Both the position numbers and the translations under genes were made by a program. Of a DNA stretch of 16,339 nt, positions 6,262 through 13,991 are shown one piece after another. How positions within the stretch are numbered: the stretch's first letter is position 1; every line of letters begins with the position of its first letter. The stretch is from contig VBAU01000116.1 of assembly GCA_005883855.1 (NCBI GenBank), forward strand, positions 1 to 16,339, given 5' to 3'. The DNA comes from Bacteroidota bacterium. Its GTDB lineage: Bacteria; Bacteroidota; Bacteroidia; Chitinophagales; Chitinophagaceae. Below the pieces are notes generated by a model that was given only the letters and a program-made list of their open reading frames with translations, did not search any database and was not told where the DNA came from.

Positions 6262-8280
6262 CTACGCCATTTCGAAGACGGACTTCATCTTTTTGATCGC
6301 TGCCTGCATATTAATTCCTTTTCCCAGCACTCCTTTAAATAAATCCCCCGTTTCTTTTAACCGTGGTATAGCATTGAGCAGGTTATGATTTTTTATCTGC
6401 AATCCTTTCTTCACCTCCTCCCAATGCAAAGGCATTGACACGGGAGCAAACGGTTTCGGACGAAGCGAGTACGGTGCGGCAACTGTAGCCTGGGACCGGT
6501 TTTGTAAAAAATCAAGGTACATTTTTCCTTCCCGGTCAGCCGTCTTTCGTTCGATACTGGTAAAGGATGGGATTTCGTTGTGAACAAGCTTTACGATACT
6601 GCGGCCAAACTCTCTTGAGTCCTCATAACTGTATTTCGCGCCGAGCGGAATATAAATATGAAGCCCTGTCGAGCCGGAGGTCTTGCAGTATCCGGATACA
6701 CCGATTGCGTCAAGGATCTGTTTTGTTACCTGCGCCGCTTTGATCACCTGGTCAAAAGTATTTTTATCAGGGTCGAGGTCGATGATGCACCAATCAGGGT
6801 TGTCGGGTGACTGCATGCGACTGCTCCAGGGATTCATTTCGATGCAACCAAGTGATGCGATGTACAGCAGGCTTGCCTCATCGGTGCCCACAAGGAATTC
6901 TTTTTCTTCTGCATCGGTGGCGCTGTAATAAGGAAATGTTTTGATCCACTTAGGTGCTTTCCCTTTCACGTTTTTCTGGTAGAAACTTTGACCAGTAATT
7001 CCATGGGGATGACGATTGAGTGTTTGAGGCCTGTCCTTCATGTATGGTAACATGTACGGAACTACCTGGTAATAATAATTGATCATGTCCCGCTTGGTGA
7101 GTTTTTCCTTTGGCCAGAAGACTTTACTGAGATTGGTGAAATGCAGATCATGTCCACCCACATTTCTTGTCTGTGCTTCTTCCTTTGGATTTAATAGCGT
7201 CTGGCGTTCTTTCTTAGGAAGCTTAGAAATACCTTTTATGGTTCCTGTTGATTTCCTGGGGATGTCTTCAGTTCCTTGTGCTTTCTCTCTTACAACCTCG
7301 CCGGGCTTTTTGTCCTCCCTTAATCCTTTGAAAGATGGGTGACGAATAGCTCCGTCCTTTGTTTCTTCCCGATAACTGACCTCGGCCACCAGCTTTGGTT
7401 TTACCCACGTCACCTCGGCCTTCGGCGGATTGGGACGAAAACGGGAAGGCTTGTTGTATTCAGGCTCCGCGACAAAAGGACAGGTTCTTGTTTCATAAGG
7501 TTTTAGTTTTTGAAGGATGTCTTTTTGTGTGGCCGTATTAAATCCAGTACCTACAGGAGTCACGAAATGAAACTTTCCATTCTCAAACAGTCCGACAAGA
7601 AGGGCACTAAAGAATTTACTCGTGTTCTCATTTTTCGTGTAACCGCCAATAACAAACTCCTGTCTTTTTTCTGTTTTAATTTTCAACCAATCCTTTGAAC
7701 GAATTCCCGGTGTATAGACGCTCCCTCGTCGTTTGGCAAAGATTCCTTCCAGTCCCAGTCGCTCTGCCAATAGAAAAAATTCTCTTCCCGATGTATCGAA
7801 TTGTTCGCTGATCTTGATGATGCCATTGCCAGGCGGAATAATGCCCTGTAGCAATTGGTGACGTTGCTCAACGGGTAAATCCATTATATCGTTTCCGCCG
7901 AGCCAGAGGAGATCAAAAACATAAAACGCCAGCTGCCCGTCGGCTTCGCTGCGCCAGAGTTGGAGATCGCCAAAATCGGGAACGCCTTCATCATTTAGCA
8001 CGACAATTTCTCCATCTACTACCGCATCGATTTTCCATTGTTGAAGGGCTTCGTAAACAGGATAAAATTTTTCGTTGAATGATTTATTGTTTCTTGAACG
8101 AATGTCAACCTTTCCCTGGTTCATGTAAGCAAGGGCCCGATAGCCGTCCCATTTTATCTCATACAGCCAGTCGCTTTCGTCCACCGGGTCGCTAACTAGT
8201 GTAGCGAGCATGGGCTCAATATTCTTTAGTATCGCAGAAGGCTTTCCCTTTTTCAATAACTTTTTCGAAGATGAATTCAT
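6262..8280 (-). CDS. ligD: DNA ligase D, ligase plus polymerase domains (no phosphoesterase domain)
   Basis: An ATP-dependent ligase with a fused primase-type polymerase, working with Ku in bacterial non-homologous end joining. Numbering from a TTG three codons upstream (8289): the ligase domain has motif I YEIKWDGYR with nucleophile Lys46, motif III FYVFDLLWL (122-130), motif IV EGIFAKRR (181-188) and motif V WLKIK (201-205). An OB fold follows to about 325, then a basic linker. The polymerase domain starts near 378 (GGHDLHFTNLSKVFWP) and shows catalytic DLD at 504-506, KTSGSTGLHIYIP (536-548) and YLDF with Asp593. The phosphoesterase domain often found N-terminal in LigD is absent and is not encoded next door. 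The ATG at 8280 (672 aa) is preferred over the TTG at 8289. No ku gene is in the window. The gene diverges from the 8400 gene. Confidence 0.95.
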   Translation of the reverse strand: MNSSSKKLLKKGKPSAILKNIEPMLATLVSDPVDESDWLYEIKWDGYRALAYMNQGKVDIRSRNNKSFNEKFYPVYEALQQWKIDAVVDGEIVVLNDEGVPDFGDLQLWRSEADGQLAFYVFDLLWLGGNDIMDLPVEQRHQLLQGIIPPGNGIIKISEQFDTSGREFFLLAERLGLEGIFAKRRGSVYTPGIRSKDWLKIKTEKRQEFVIGGYTKNENTSKFFSALLVGLFENGKFHFVTPVGTGFNTATQKDILQKLKPYETRTCPFVAEPEYNKPSRFRPNPPKAEVTWVKPKLVAEVSYREETKDGAIRHPSFKGLREDKKPGEVVREKAQGTEDIPRKSTGTIKGISKLPKKERQTLLNPKEEAQTRNVGGHDLHFTNLSKVFWPKEKLTKRDMINYYYQVVPYMLPYMKDRPQTLNRHPHGITGQSFYQKNVKGKAPKWIKTFPYYSATDAEEKEFLVGTDEASLLYIASLGCIEMNPWSSRMQSPDNPDWCIIDLDPDKNTFDQVIKAAQVTKQILDAIGVSGYCKTSGSTGLHIYIPLGAKYSYEDSREFGRSIVKLVHNEIPSFTSIERKTADREGKMYLDFLQNRSQATVAAPYSLRPKPFAPVSMPLHWEEVKKGLQIKNHNLLNAIPRLKETGDLFKGVLGKGINMQAAIKKMKSVFEMA

Positions 8281-8399
8281 AAAAGGCAAAAACTACAGAA
8301 TCGTGCCAAGAGGGATTCTCCGTTCAATATAACCAATATAAAATGTCTAAGGAAATTGAGTATCTTAAGCACCTAATGTGAGCCACAATTCCGTAATAA

Positions 8400-9412
8400 A
8401 TGAACTGCATGAAAACTATCCTGGTGTTGTTCTTTCTGCCGCTCCATGTTTGTGCACAGGACCTGACCGGTGTATGGACGGGCTTTTTAGAAACAGGTGA
8501 ACAGAAGGTTCCATACGAACTGGTGATCAGCGGGAACAAAAACAAACTTAGCGGCTACTCTCTCGTGACATTTACGTTTAATGGGGTTGAAAACGTAGGA
8601 GTGAAGATCATGGAACTTAAAGTGAAAAGGGGCAGCATATCCATTGAAGATGGTGACTTGATCTATGACAATTACAATACTCCTCCGAGAAAAGTGAAGC
8701 TTTCTGCGACCCTGGCCTGGGTAGGCAGGGATACGACTATGACCCTCGCCGGAACTTTCGCTACAAGATCCCTGGATATGAGAACGTCTCTGCATGAAAA
8801 CTCCTTCGAGGGACTCGTGCACCTTCAAAAAAGAAATTCCCGTTCTAAAACAAAATTGACTGATAAGCTCACTGAAATGGATCTGCTGAAGCAACTTTCT
8901 TTTACACAGCCGGAAAAGAAAAGTGAAGGGCAAAAAGTGTCAACAGGGGTCAACACAAAGGAGTCAACAAAAACTTCCAAAACCAAAACAAAGGAATCAC
9001 CATCCCATGAAAAGAACGAAGCGGCTCCTGTTATTGGTGAAAAGCAAATGGAACTTGTGAAACCCCGGGAACTTATTGCCGCGGCCGATATTGCCAGGAG
9101 GAACACTGAAGTTCTTCAAACGGTTTCATTTAAGTCAGACAGTTTAAGACTTAGTTTATACGATAATGGAGAAGTGGATGGCGACACCGTAACGGTGGTG
9201 CTAAATGGACAACCGATTATTTCGTGACAATGTCGATTAGCACTTCAAATTTGACTGATTCATCGGAATTGGTCATGTATGCAGAAAACCTTGGACGAAT
9301 TCCCCCGAACACGGGTCTACTGATAGTACAAGACGGCGTAGACCGATACCAGGTCCGGTTCTCAGGTGATCTTCAAAACAATTCAGCAATCATTCTTAAG
9401 AGAAAGCGATAG
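8400..9412 (+). pseudogene. Secreted Bacteroidota protein of unknown function, broken by a stop and a frameshift
   Basis: Two reading frames appear to be pieces of one gene. The first (8400-9227) encodes 275 residues: a signal peptide (best start the second ATG, 8409, ending in VCAQ), a beta-rich domain with DLTGVWTGFL (21-30), then a Lys/Ser/Thr-rich linker (about 145-215) and a second domain with DSLRLSLYDNGEVDGDTVTV (247-266). It stops at TGA 9225-9227. The second frame, offset by one lost base, continues from about 9239 with LVMYAENLGRIPPNTGLLIV and ends in RFSGDLQNNSAIILKRKR at 9412. As I recall the family, these parts form one continuous C-terminal domain. A CGA-to-TGA change plus loss of one A near 9239 (TTA AGC becoming TTAGC) would explain both lesions. 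No function is recognised. It diverges from ligD and converges with the 9473-9979 gene. Confidence 0.7.
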
Positions 9413-9443
9413 GTGAGGTAAAATCTGAAATCCGACCCTGAAT

Positions 9444-9471
9444 CGAATTCTATGTTCGATATTGGATATTC
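9444..9471. repeat. Heptanucleotide array, 4 units
   Basis: Four 7-bp units on the plus strand: CGAATTC, TATGTTC, GATATTG, GATATTC (28 bp). It fills most of the gap between the convergent genes ending at 9412 and 9473, and resembles the GAATATC/GAACATC units at 13129. Confidence 0.65.
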
Positions 9472-9472
9472 C

Positions 9473-9979
9473 TTAGGCGCACATTTCCACTTTAAATGCC
9501 AGGCTGAAGTAATTATAAAATTGACCGGTTTGATTGTTTGAATCGGCATGCCATTCCTGGCCTTTGAAAGGAGTTTGCCCTGTCGCGGCGCCTTCACCAA
9601 GAGCTATCATGGCGTGGTCCGTATAAAGTCGAAAGCCATAAGTTGCATTTTTATGTAAAGGCATTGGCGGCATCTCAAATCGTATCCAGGTATCCTCATC
9701 ATTCTTTTCTATGACTGTTGTGGCGCTCGCGAGGACAGGTCCCCAGCTTTTAGCTTGCTCCTCGAATGCGTGGAGGGAAAGCATTACTTCTCCGGGACTA
9801 TGCACCATTGCTGAATACACCTGGATATTGTTTAAATCACCGCTCGCCGGACAAGTGAAGGTTTGGCCGGCAAAATGGTCGGTAGGATCCGATGCTAAAT
9901 GGCCGATCCAAAGCGTGGTGTTGTTCTCTACTTGTGTAATGACTGGGTAAGGTCTATTGACCCGTTTGATCGCTTCCAT
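9473..9979 (-). CDS. Unrecognised beta-rich protein
   Basis: A 168-aa protein, start ATG 9979-9977, stop TAA 9475-9473. There is no signal peptide, transmembrane segment or lipobox. The sequence alternates polar and hydrophobic residues in short strands. It includes FAGQTFTCPASGDLNNIQVY (36-55), a TWIRFEMPPMPLHKNATYGF stretch (97-116) and a C-terminal FYNYFSLAFKVE, compatible with a jelly-roll or carbohydrate-binding-like beta sandwich. I do not recognise a named family. The frame is intact, codon use is unremarkable, and the gene stands alone, convergent with the broken 8400 gene. A heptamer array begins within two bases of its stop codon. Confidence 0.75.
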   Translation of the reverse strand: MEAIKRVNRPYPVITQVENNTTLWIGHLASDPTDHFAGQTFTCPASGDLNNIQVYSAMVHSPGEVMLSLHAFEEQAKSWGPVLASATTVIEKNDEDTWIRFEMPPMPLHKNATYGFRLYTDHAMIALGEGAATGQTPFKGQEWHADSNNQTGQFYNYFSLAFKVEMCA

Positions 9980-10191
9980 AAAAAATGTTTTTGTTATTCG
10001 CGCTTACGGCAGAAGGGATGGGTGAAGTTTTAACTGCTGGTCTGCGGTTATTATTGTGTGAAAAGAAACTATGCAAGATTTTTAAGACAAAATTCTATAC
10101 CAGATACCGATTCTAACTTTTTAAAATAATCCCACCGACCAGATTTCCGAACGCAGAAGCCGGATTTGTTGCGGATTAAAAAAAATATTCA

Positions 10192-10272
10192 CTTGTTGCT
10201 TTTCTGGAATGGAGCGCTGGACTTGCTCCACAGCGAACAAGGCGTTGAAGAGTGCGACGCAACAGCAGCAAG
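10192..10272 (+). ncRNA. Candidate structured RNA (three-way junction)
   Basis: Read as RNA, CUUGUUGC (10192-10199) pairs with GCAGCAAG (10265-10272) over 8 bp with one G-U. Inside are two hairpins: UGGAGC/GCUCCA (10210-10215/10225-10230, 9-base loop) and GCGUUG/CGACGC (10242-10247/10255-10260, 7-base loop, one G-U). Three nested helices in 81 bases of a gene-free region are more than expected from an AT-rich spacer, and this segment is clearly more GC-rich than its flanks. The strand is uncertain because the helices also form on the other strand. No Rfam family is recognised and no clear promoter or terminator brackets it. Confidence 0.3.
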
Positions 10273-10580
10273 ATGTCAGCACTGTAGCTGATTACAAAAA
10301 ATCAATACTTTTTCCAATAATCCGCCAAAGCCTGATAGCATTGGGTTTTAAAGCAAAAAGAACGGGGAGAATATTCCACATTTCAATGTAAGTGCCACTC
10401 TGGGGTTTTCGTCTCCTCACCAAAAAATTGAGTGACTTTTTTTAATCACAAAATGTGTGAATTTAAAGCTGGCTCTAGTGCTTATTTTTTTTAAATTGTG
10501 GAAGACCATGGAAAATAGGATGAATATCCCCGTAGTCATGTGAACAACCCTGTGAACTCAGAGTGAATAAGAAAGATTTT

Positions 10581-10610
10581 TTTTGCGGGAACTTTCTCCC
10601 TTTATATTCG
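10581..10610 (+). promoter_or_regulatory. Candidate promoter of dnaB
   Basis: TTTTG (10581-10585), a 17-base spacer, then TATATTCG (10603-10610), one mismatch from the Bacteroidota -7 consensus TAnnTTTG. It would give a leader of roughly 145 bases before the dnaB ATG at 10764. Confidence 0.45.
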
Positions 10611-10723
10611 CTTCACTGACTGCCGGGAAACATTCTAGTAACAAAGAGATAAGGAATCCTTAATATAAGTCTGGAATTTTCGTCCCCATGGTCATTGATA
10701 AAAAATCGATGGTTTAACCCTGT

Positions 10724-10738
10724 CTGCCGTCACGGCAG
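10724..10738 (+). promoter_or_regulatory. Hairpin in the dnaB leader
   Basis: CTGCCGT-C-ACGGCAG is a perfect 7-bp inverted repeat with a 1-base centre (in RNA a 6-bp stem with a 3-base loop). It lies 25 bases before the dnaB start codon and is followed by GCTTTATT. It could affect transcript stability or translation, or be a dispersed palindrome; the T-run is too weak for a terminator. Confidence 0.45.
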
Positions 10739-10763
10739 GCTTTATTACCCACCAGGACTGAAC

Positions 10764-12300
10764 ATGGATCTTACTAACCTAAACAGAGACAGAAAACGGC
10801 GCAAATCCTCCCTCGACCTGAGTACCATGGTCTATGGGAAGGTGCCACCGCAGGCCAAAGACCTTGAGGAAGCCGTCTTAGGCGCCATAATGCTGGAAAA
10901 AAACGCATTCGACACTGATTTTAAAACCCGAATGTTTCTATGTCGATGGCCACCAACGCATATTCCGATGCATGCAGAATCTTGCGCAGAAGAGCCAGCC
11001 GATCGATATACTGACCGTCGTGGAAGAATTGCGAACCAAAGAAGAGCTGGAAATGGTTGGCGGTGCCTATTATGTAACCAAGCTCACCAATACGGTGGTT
11101 TCTTCTGCTAACATTGGAACGCATTCAAGGATCGTTTTGCAGAAATTTATCCAGCGCGAGCTGATACGCATCAGCGGGGAGATCATCGGTGACGCCTATG
11201 AGGACAGCACCGACGTATTCGACCTCCTCGATGACGCCGAAAGCAAACTGTTCGAGATAACGAATAACCACTTGCGTAAGAATTTTGATACGATCGATTC
11301 GGTATTGGTGAAGACGATTCAACGTATCGAGGATCTGCGTAATAAAAATGAAGACGTAACCGGCGTGCCGAGTGGATATTCTTCTTTGGATCGAGTTACC
11401 TATGGCTGGCAGAGTACCGATCTAATCATCCTTGCTGCAAGGCCTTCGGTAGGTAAGACTGCTTTTGCACTAAATCTCGCACGCAATGCCGCGCTACACG
11501 CACGCAAGCCAACACCCGTAGCGGTGTTTTCTCTTGAAATGAGCGCCGGGCAATTGGTGCAACGTATTCTTGCCGCCGAAAGTGAAATATGGCTGGAAAA
11601 AATTGCAAGAGGGAAGCTTGAGGAACACGAAATGAAACAGTTGTACGCCAGAGGAATCCAGCGCCTGGCACAGGCACCGATATTCATTGATGATACTCCT
11701 GCTTTGAACATTTTTGAGTTGAGGGCAAAATGCCGGCGGTTAAAAAACAAGCACAACATTGGAATGATCATTCTTGATTACTTGCAGTTGATGAGTGGTA
11801 CGGGAGAGAATCGAAACAGCAACCGTGAGCAGGAGATCAGTAACATTTCACGAAACCTGAAGAGTCTCGCCAAGGAATTAAGCATACCGATCATTGCACT
11901 TTCTCAGTTAAGCCGCGAGGTAGAAAAACGCGGGGCGAAAGACGGAACAAAAATGCCCCAGTTGAGCGACTTACGTGAATCCGGAGCAATTGAACAAGAT
12001 GCCGACATGGTGATGTTTTTGTACAGGCCCGAATATTATGATATTACCACAAATGAGATGGGCGAGAACAATCGTGGCGAGACCCACGTACGGATTGCAA
12101 AACACCGCAATGGTTCGTTGGAAACAATAAAACTGAGAGCGCTGCTGCACATTCAGAAATTTATTGAAGATGACGGCGGTGACTTTGGCCCGGTCGGACT
12201 GCCGGGTAACTGGAAACCGGTGAAAGATGATGAGGGACCTAAGCTTTACATTCAGACGGGAAGTAAGATGAATGACATAAGTGAGGAGGACCCGTTTTAG
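10764..12300 (+). pseudogene. dnaB: Replicative DNA helicase DnaB, with a frameshift near codon 51
   Basis: DnaB is the hexameric 5'-3' helicase of the replication fork. The ATG at 10764 begins a Bacteroidota-type N-terminus (RRKSSLDLSTMVYGKVPPQA, then AVLGAIMLEKNAFDT). That frame departs from the family after base 10916. The family sequence resumes at 10918 one frame over (ILKPECFYVDGHQRIF) and runs to the stop at 12300. The family reads DTVIEILKP here, so about 8 bases (V-I-E minus one base) are missing. The downstream frame is intact: Walker A ARPSVGKTAFALN, Walker B MIILDYLQLMSG, ALSQLSREVEKR, DLRESGAIEQDAD and an acidic C-terminus EEDPF. As it stands, only an N-truncated protein from ATG 10972 (442 aa, lacking much of the N-terminal domain) could be made. 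An essential gene broken this way suggests a sequence error, a second dnaB copy or recoding. Confidence 0.85.
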
Positions 12301-12334
12301 ATGATAGATAACAGATGATAGATAATAGATGATA
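12300..12334. repeat. Heptanucleotide array, 5 units
   Basis: Five 7-bp units: GATGATA, GATAACA, GATGATA, GATAATA, GATGATA. The first base is the G of the dnaB TAG stop codon. Confidence 0.8.
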
Positions 12335-12337
12335 TTT

Positions 12338-12363
12338 AAACTCTCCTTAGCGAGAGTTTTTTT
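12338..12363 (+). terminator. Intrinsic terminator of dnaB
   Basis: An 8-bp stem AAACTCTC (12338-12345) / GAGAGTTT (12352-12359) with loop CTTAGC, running into a run of seven T (12357-12363). Confidence 0.92.
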
Positions 12364-12399
12364 ATTTTGCGGCCTTTGCGATTCTTCGCGTCCTTTGCG
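12364..12399. repeat. Nonanucleotide-period repeat, 4 units
   Basis: Four 9-bp units: ATTTTGCGG, CCTTTGCGA, TTCTTCGCG, TCCTTTGCG. It lies between the dnaB terminator and the rsmE start, where the rsmE promoter and leader would be expected. Confidence 0.6.
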
Positions 12400-12413
12400 T
12401 CCAAAACATCGCT

Positions 12414-13130
12414 TTGACTCTTCCTTTTTTTTATATCGAGGATCATAATTGGGCGCAGAAAGAAATCACTCTTGATGAAGATACCTCCAGGCATGTGATA
12501 CAGGTGCTGAGAATGAAAAAAGGGGAGATGTTGAACTTAACAGATGGCAACGGAAATCTACTTTCAACAGAAATTGTTCACGATCATAAAAAGCATTGCC
12601 AGGTAAAAGTGAATGCCTCACGATTCACGCCTCACGACTCCCGCAAAATATCAATGGGTATCTCTTTGCTCAAGACCTCCGCCCGATTCGAATGGTTTCT
12701 TGAGAAAGCCACTGAGATTGGTATTAACGAGATCATTCCTTTGATTTGTGATACAACGGAAAAACAAAAGTTTCGTGAAGACCTGATGAACAATATTTTG
12801 GTCAGTGCCATGCTGCAATCTCAATAATGCTGGTTACCTGTGCTACACAAACCGATCGATTACGAAATTATCTTCCGCCAGGAAGAAGTTATCCATGCAT
12901 CTCAAAAATTCATTGCGCATTGTATCCAGGACCAGAAAAGAAATTTAACTGACTTGGTGAATGAAACGCTTCCCTCACAAATCATATTAATTGGTCCCGA
13001 AGGAGATTTCACCGCTGAAGAAATTCAGCTTGCTATCCAGAATCATTTTGATGCCGTGTCGCTTGGAGATACGAGGTTGCGAGCTGAAACGGCGGGAGTG
13101 GTGGCGGCGACGATTTTGAGAATCGTTTGA
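12414..13130 (+). pseudogene. rsmE: 16S rRNA m3U1498 methyltransferase RsmE, interrupted by an in-frame TAA
   Basis: RsmE is a SPOUT methyltransferase that methylates N3 of U1498 in 16S rRNA. The frame runs 239 codons including the stop, the normal length for the family. The N-terminal PUA-like domain shows PFFYIEDHNW, SRHVIQVLRMKKGEMLNLTD (residues 25-44) and a heptamer-array insert (SRFTPHDSRK). The catalytic domain has SLLKTSARFEWFLEKATEIG, IIPLICDTTEKQ, and the knot motifs LIGPEGDFTAEEI and SLGDTRLRAETAG. Codon 138 (12825-12827) is TAA where the family has Q in a QSQQ(A)WLP motif, so CAA-to-TAA is the likely change. No other frame change is needed. The two halves would be 137 aa and about 96 aa (from GTG 12840). 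The start is a TTG at 12414; no in-frame ATG is nearby. Confidence 0.85.
12616..12643. repeat. Heptanucleotide array inside rsmE, 4 units
   Basis: Units CCTCACG, ATTCACG, CCTCACG, ACTCCCG (28 bp). In the rsmE frame they read as part of ASRFTPHDSRK, in the region linking the PUA-like and methyltransferase domains. Confidence 0.75.
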
Positions 13131-13211
13131 ATATCGAACAAAGAACATCGAACGTTGAATGATGAAGTAAACGTTCAACGTTCATCATTCCTTGTTCCTT
13201 GTTCAACATTC
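13129..13211. repeat. Inverted pair of heptanucleotide arrays between rsmE and terC
   Basis: The left half has six 7-bp units beginning with GAA: GAATATC, GAACAAA, GAACATC, GAACGTT, GAATGAT, GAAGTAA (13129-13170). The right half has six units ending in TTC: AACGTTC, AACGTTC, ATCATTC, CTTGTTC, CTTGTTC, AACATTC (13170-13211). The halves are inverted, with AATGATGAA (13158-13166) pairing with TTCATCATT (13181-13189). It covers the stop codons of both rsmE and terC and could act as a two-way terminator. Confidence 0.8.
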
Positions 13212-13984
13212 TTAAGCTGCGGTTCATTAAGTTCTACTATTTTCTTTTTCGCTATCCTTTTTCGCATCACCATATTCAGCATCTCGACACCAAAGGAAAA
13301 TGCCATGCCGAAATAAATATAATTTTTCAGGTGTAGTAGCTCAGCCTGTTCTGAATTCCATCCTTCGATGATGAGACTAAGACCGATCATGACCAGGAAT
13401 GAGAGCGCCAGCATTTTCAATGTTGGGTGTTTATGAATGAACGCGGAGATTGTTGGGCTGAAGAGAAACATAATGATCATGGCAATAACAACCGCGGCGA
13501 TCATGATCTCAACATGCTTTGCAGTGCCGCCGGCCGTAATAACACTGTCGAATGAGAACACGGTATCAATGAGTATGATTTGTGCAACGCCTTGAGCAAG
13601 CGATAATTGTTTTCTCTTTTCACCACTGGGATTTGGATCTTCACCTTCCAGTTTCTTATGTATTTCGCGAACGGATTTGTAAATCAAAAAAATTCCCCCT
13701 GCGAGCATCACAATGCTTGCCAGGTCAAATCCTTTTCCGAACCAGCTTTCGGGGATAACAAATTTTCCTTTTCGTGAAAGCAACCATCCCAGACCCATAA
13801 GCAGGCCACTTCTGATCATAATGCCTGTGACCATCCACCAGCGCCGCGCCTTACGCTCATTTTTTTCTTCCAGCTGGCTAATGATAATGCTAACAAAGAT
13901 GACGTTATCAATTCCCAATACAATTTCTAAAATGACCAGAATGATAAAACTGATTATACTTTCGCTGGTAAAGAGGTACTGCAT
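13175..13984 (-). CDS. TerC family integral membrane protein
   Basis: A 269-aa polytopic inner-membrane protein of the TerC family (PF03741). Members have been linked to tellurium resistance and, more recently, to Mn2+ export that protects proteins in the secretion pathway. The family's acidic in-membrane motifs are present: EIVLGIDNVIF (20-30, with D26 and N27) in the first helix and LIDTVFSFDSVITA (138-151, with D146) in the middle. About seven hydrophobic segments are visible, with a charged cytoplasmic loop near 105-126. Start ATG 13984-13982. The last 12 or so residues (LKNVEQGTRNDER) are translated from the heptamer array at 13170-13211 and are unlikely to be ancestral. It lies just downstream of pyrD on the same strand with a 23-base gap, so the two are probably co-transcribed. 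Confidence 0.92.
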   Translation of the reverse strand: MQYLFTSESIISFIILVILEIVLGIDNVIFVSIIISQLEEKNERKARRWWMVTGIMIRSGLLMGLGWLLSRKGKFVIPESWFGKGFDLASIVMLAGGIFLIYKSVREIHKKLEGEDPNPSGEKRKQLSLAQGVAQIILIDTVFSFDSVITAGGTAKHVEIMIAAVVIAMIIMFLFSPTISAFIHKHPTLKMLALSFLVMIGLSLIIEGWNSEQAELLHLKNYIYFGMAFSFGVEMLNMVMRKRIAKKKIVELNEPQLKNVEQGTRNDER

Positions 13985-13991
13985 CCACTGA

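Larger units (their letters stand above)
9980..10763. other. 784-bp region without a protein gene
   Basis: This is the largest gap in the window, between the 9473-9979 gene (minus) and dnaB (plus). It holds a possible structured RNA (10192-10272), a promoter candidate for dnaB (10581-10610) and a leader hairpin (10724-10738). The remainder is AT-rich with several A and T runs. A 60-codon open frame at 10209-10391 has no protein-like pattern and overlaps the RNA candidate, so I do not call it a gene. Confidence 0.6.

Noticed and set aside
10209..10391. 60-codon open frame in the gap before dnaB
   Set aside because: No recognisable pattern, no start context, and it overlaps base-paired segments that explain its composition better.
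10456..10559. Several TGTGAA/TGTGGA motifs (10456, 10497, 10539, 10551) near dnaB as a possible replication origin
   Set aside because: Only TGTGAACAA at 10539 is within one mismatch of a DnaA box (TGTGNATAA); the others differ at more positions, and there is no dnaA/dnaN context or clear unwinding element.
10897..10904. A-run in dnaB as a programmed frameshift site
   Set aside because: The first frame keeps family residues (NAFDT) after the A-run, so the shift must lie downstream near 10917, where no slippery sequence is seen.
13129..13211. Regular repeats as a CRISPR array
   Set aside because: Units are 7 bp with no spacers and no cas genes in the window.
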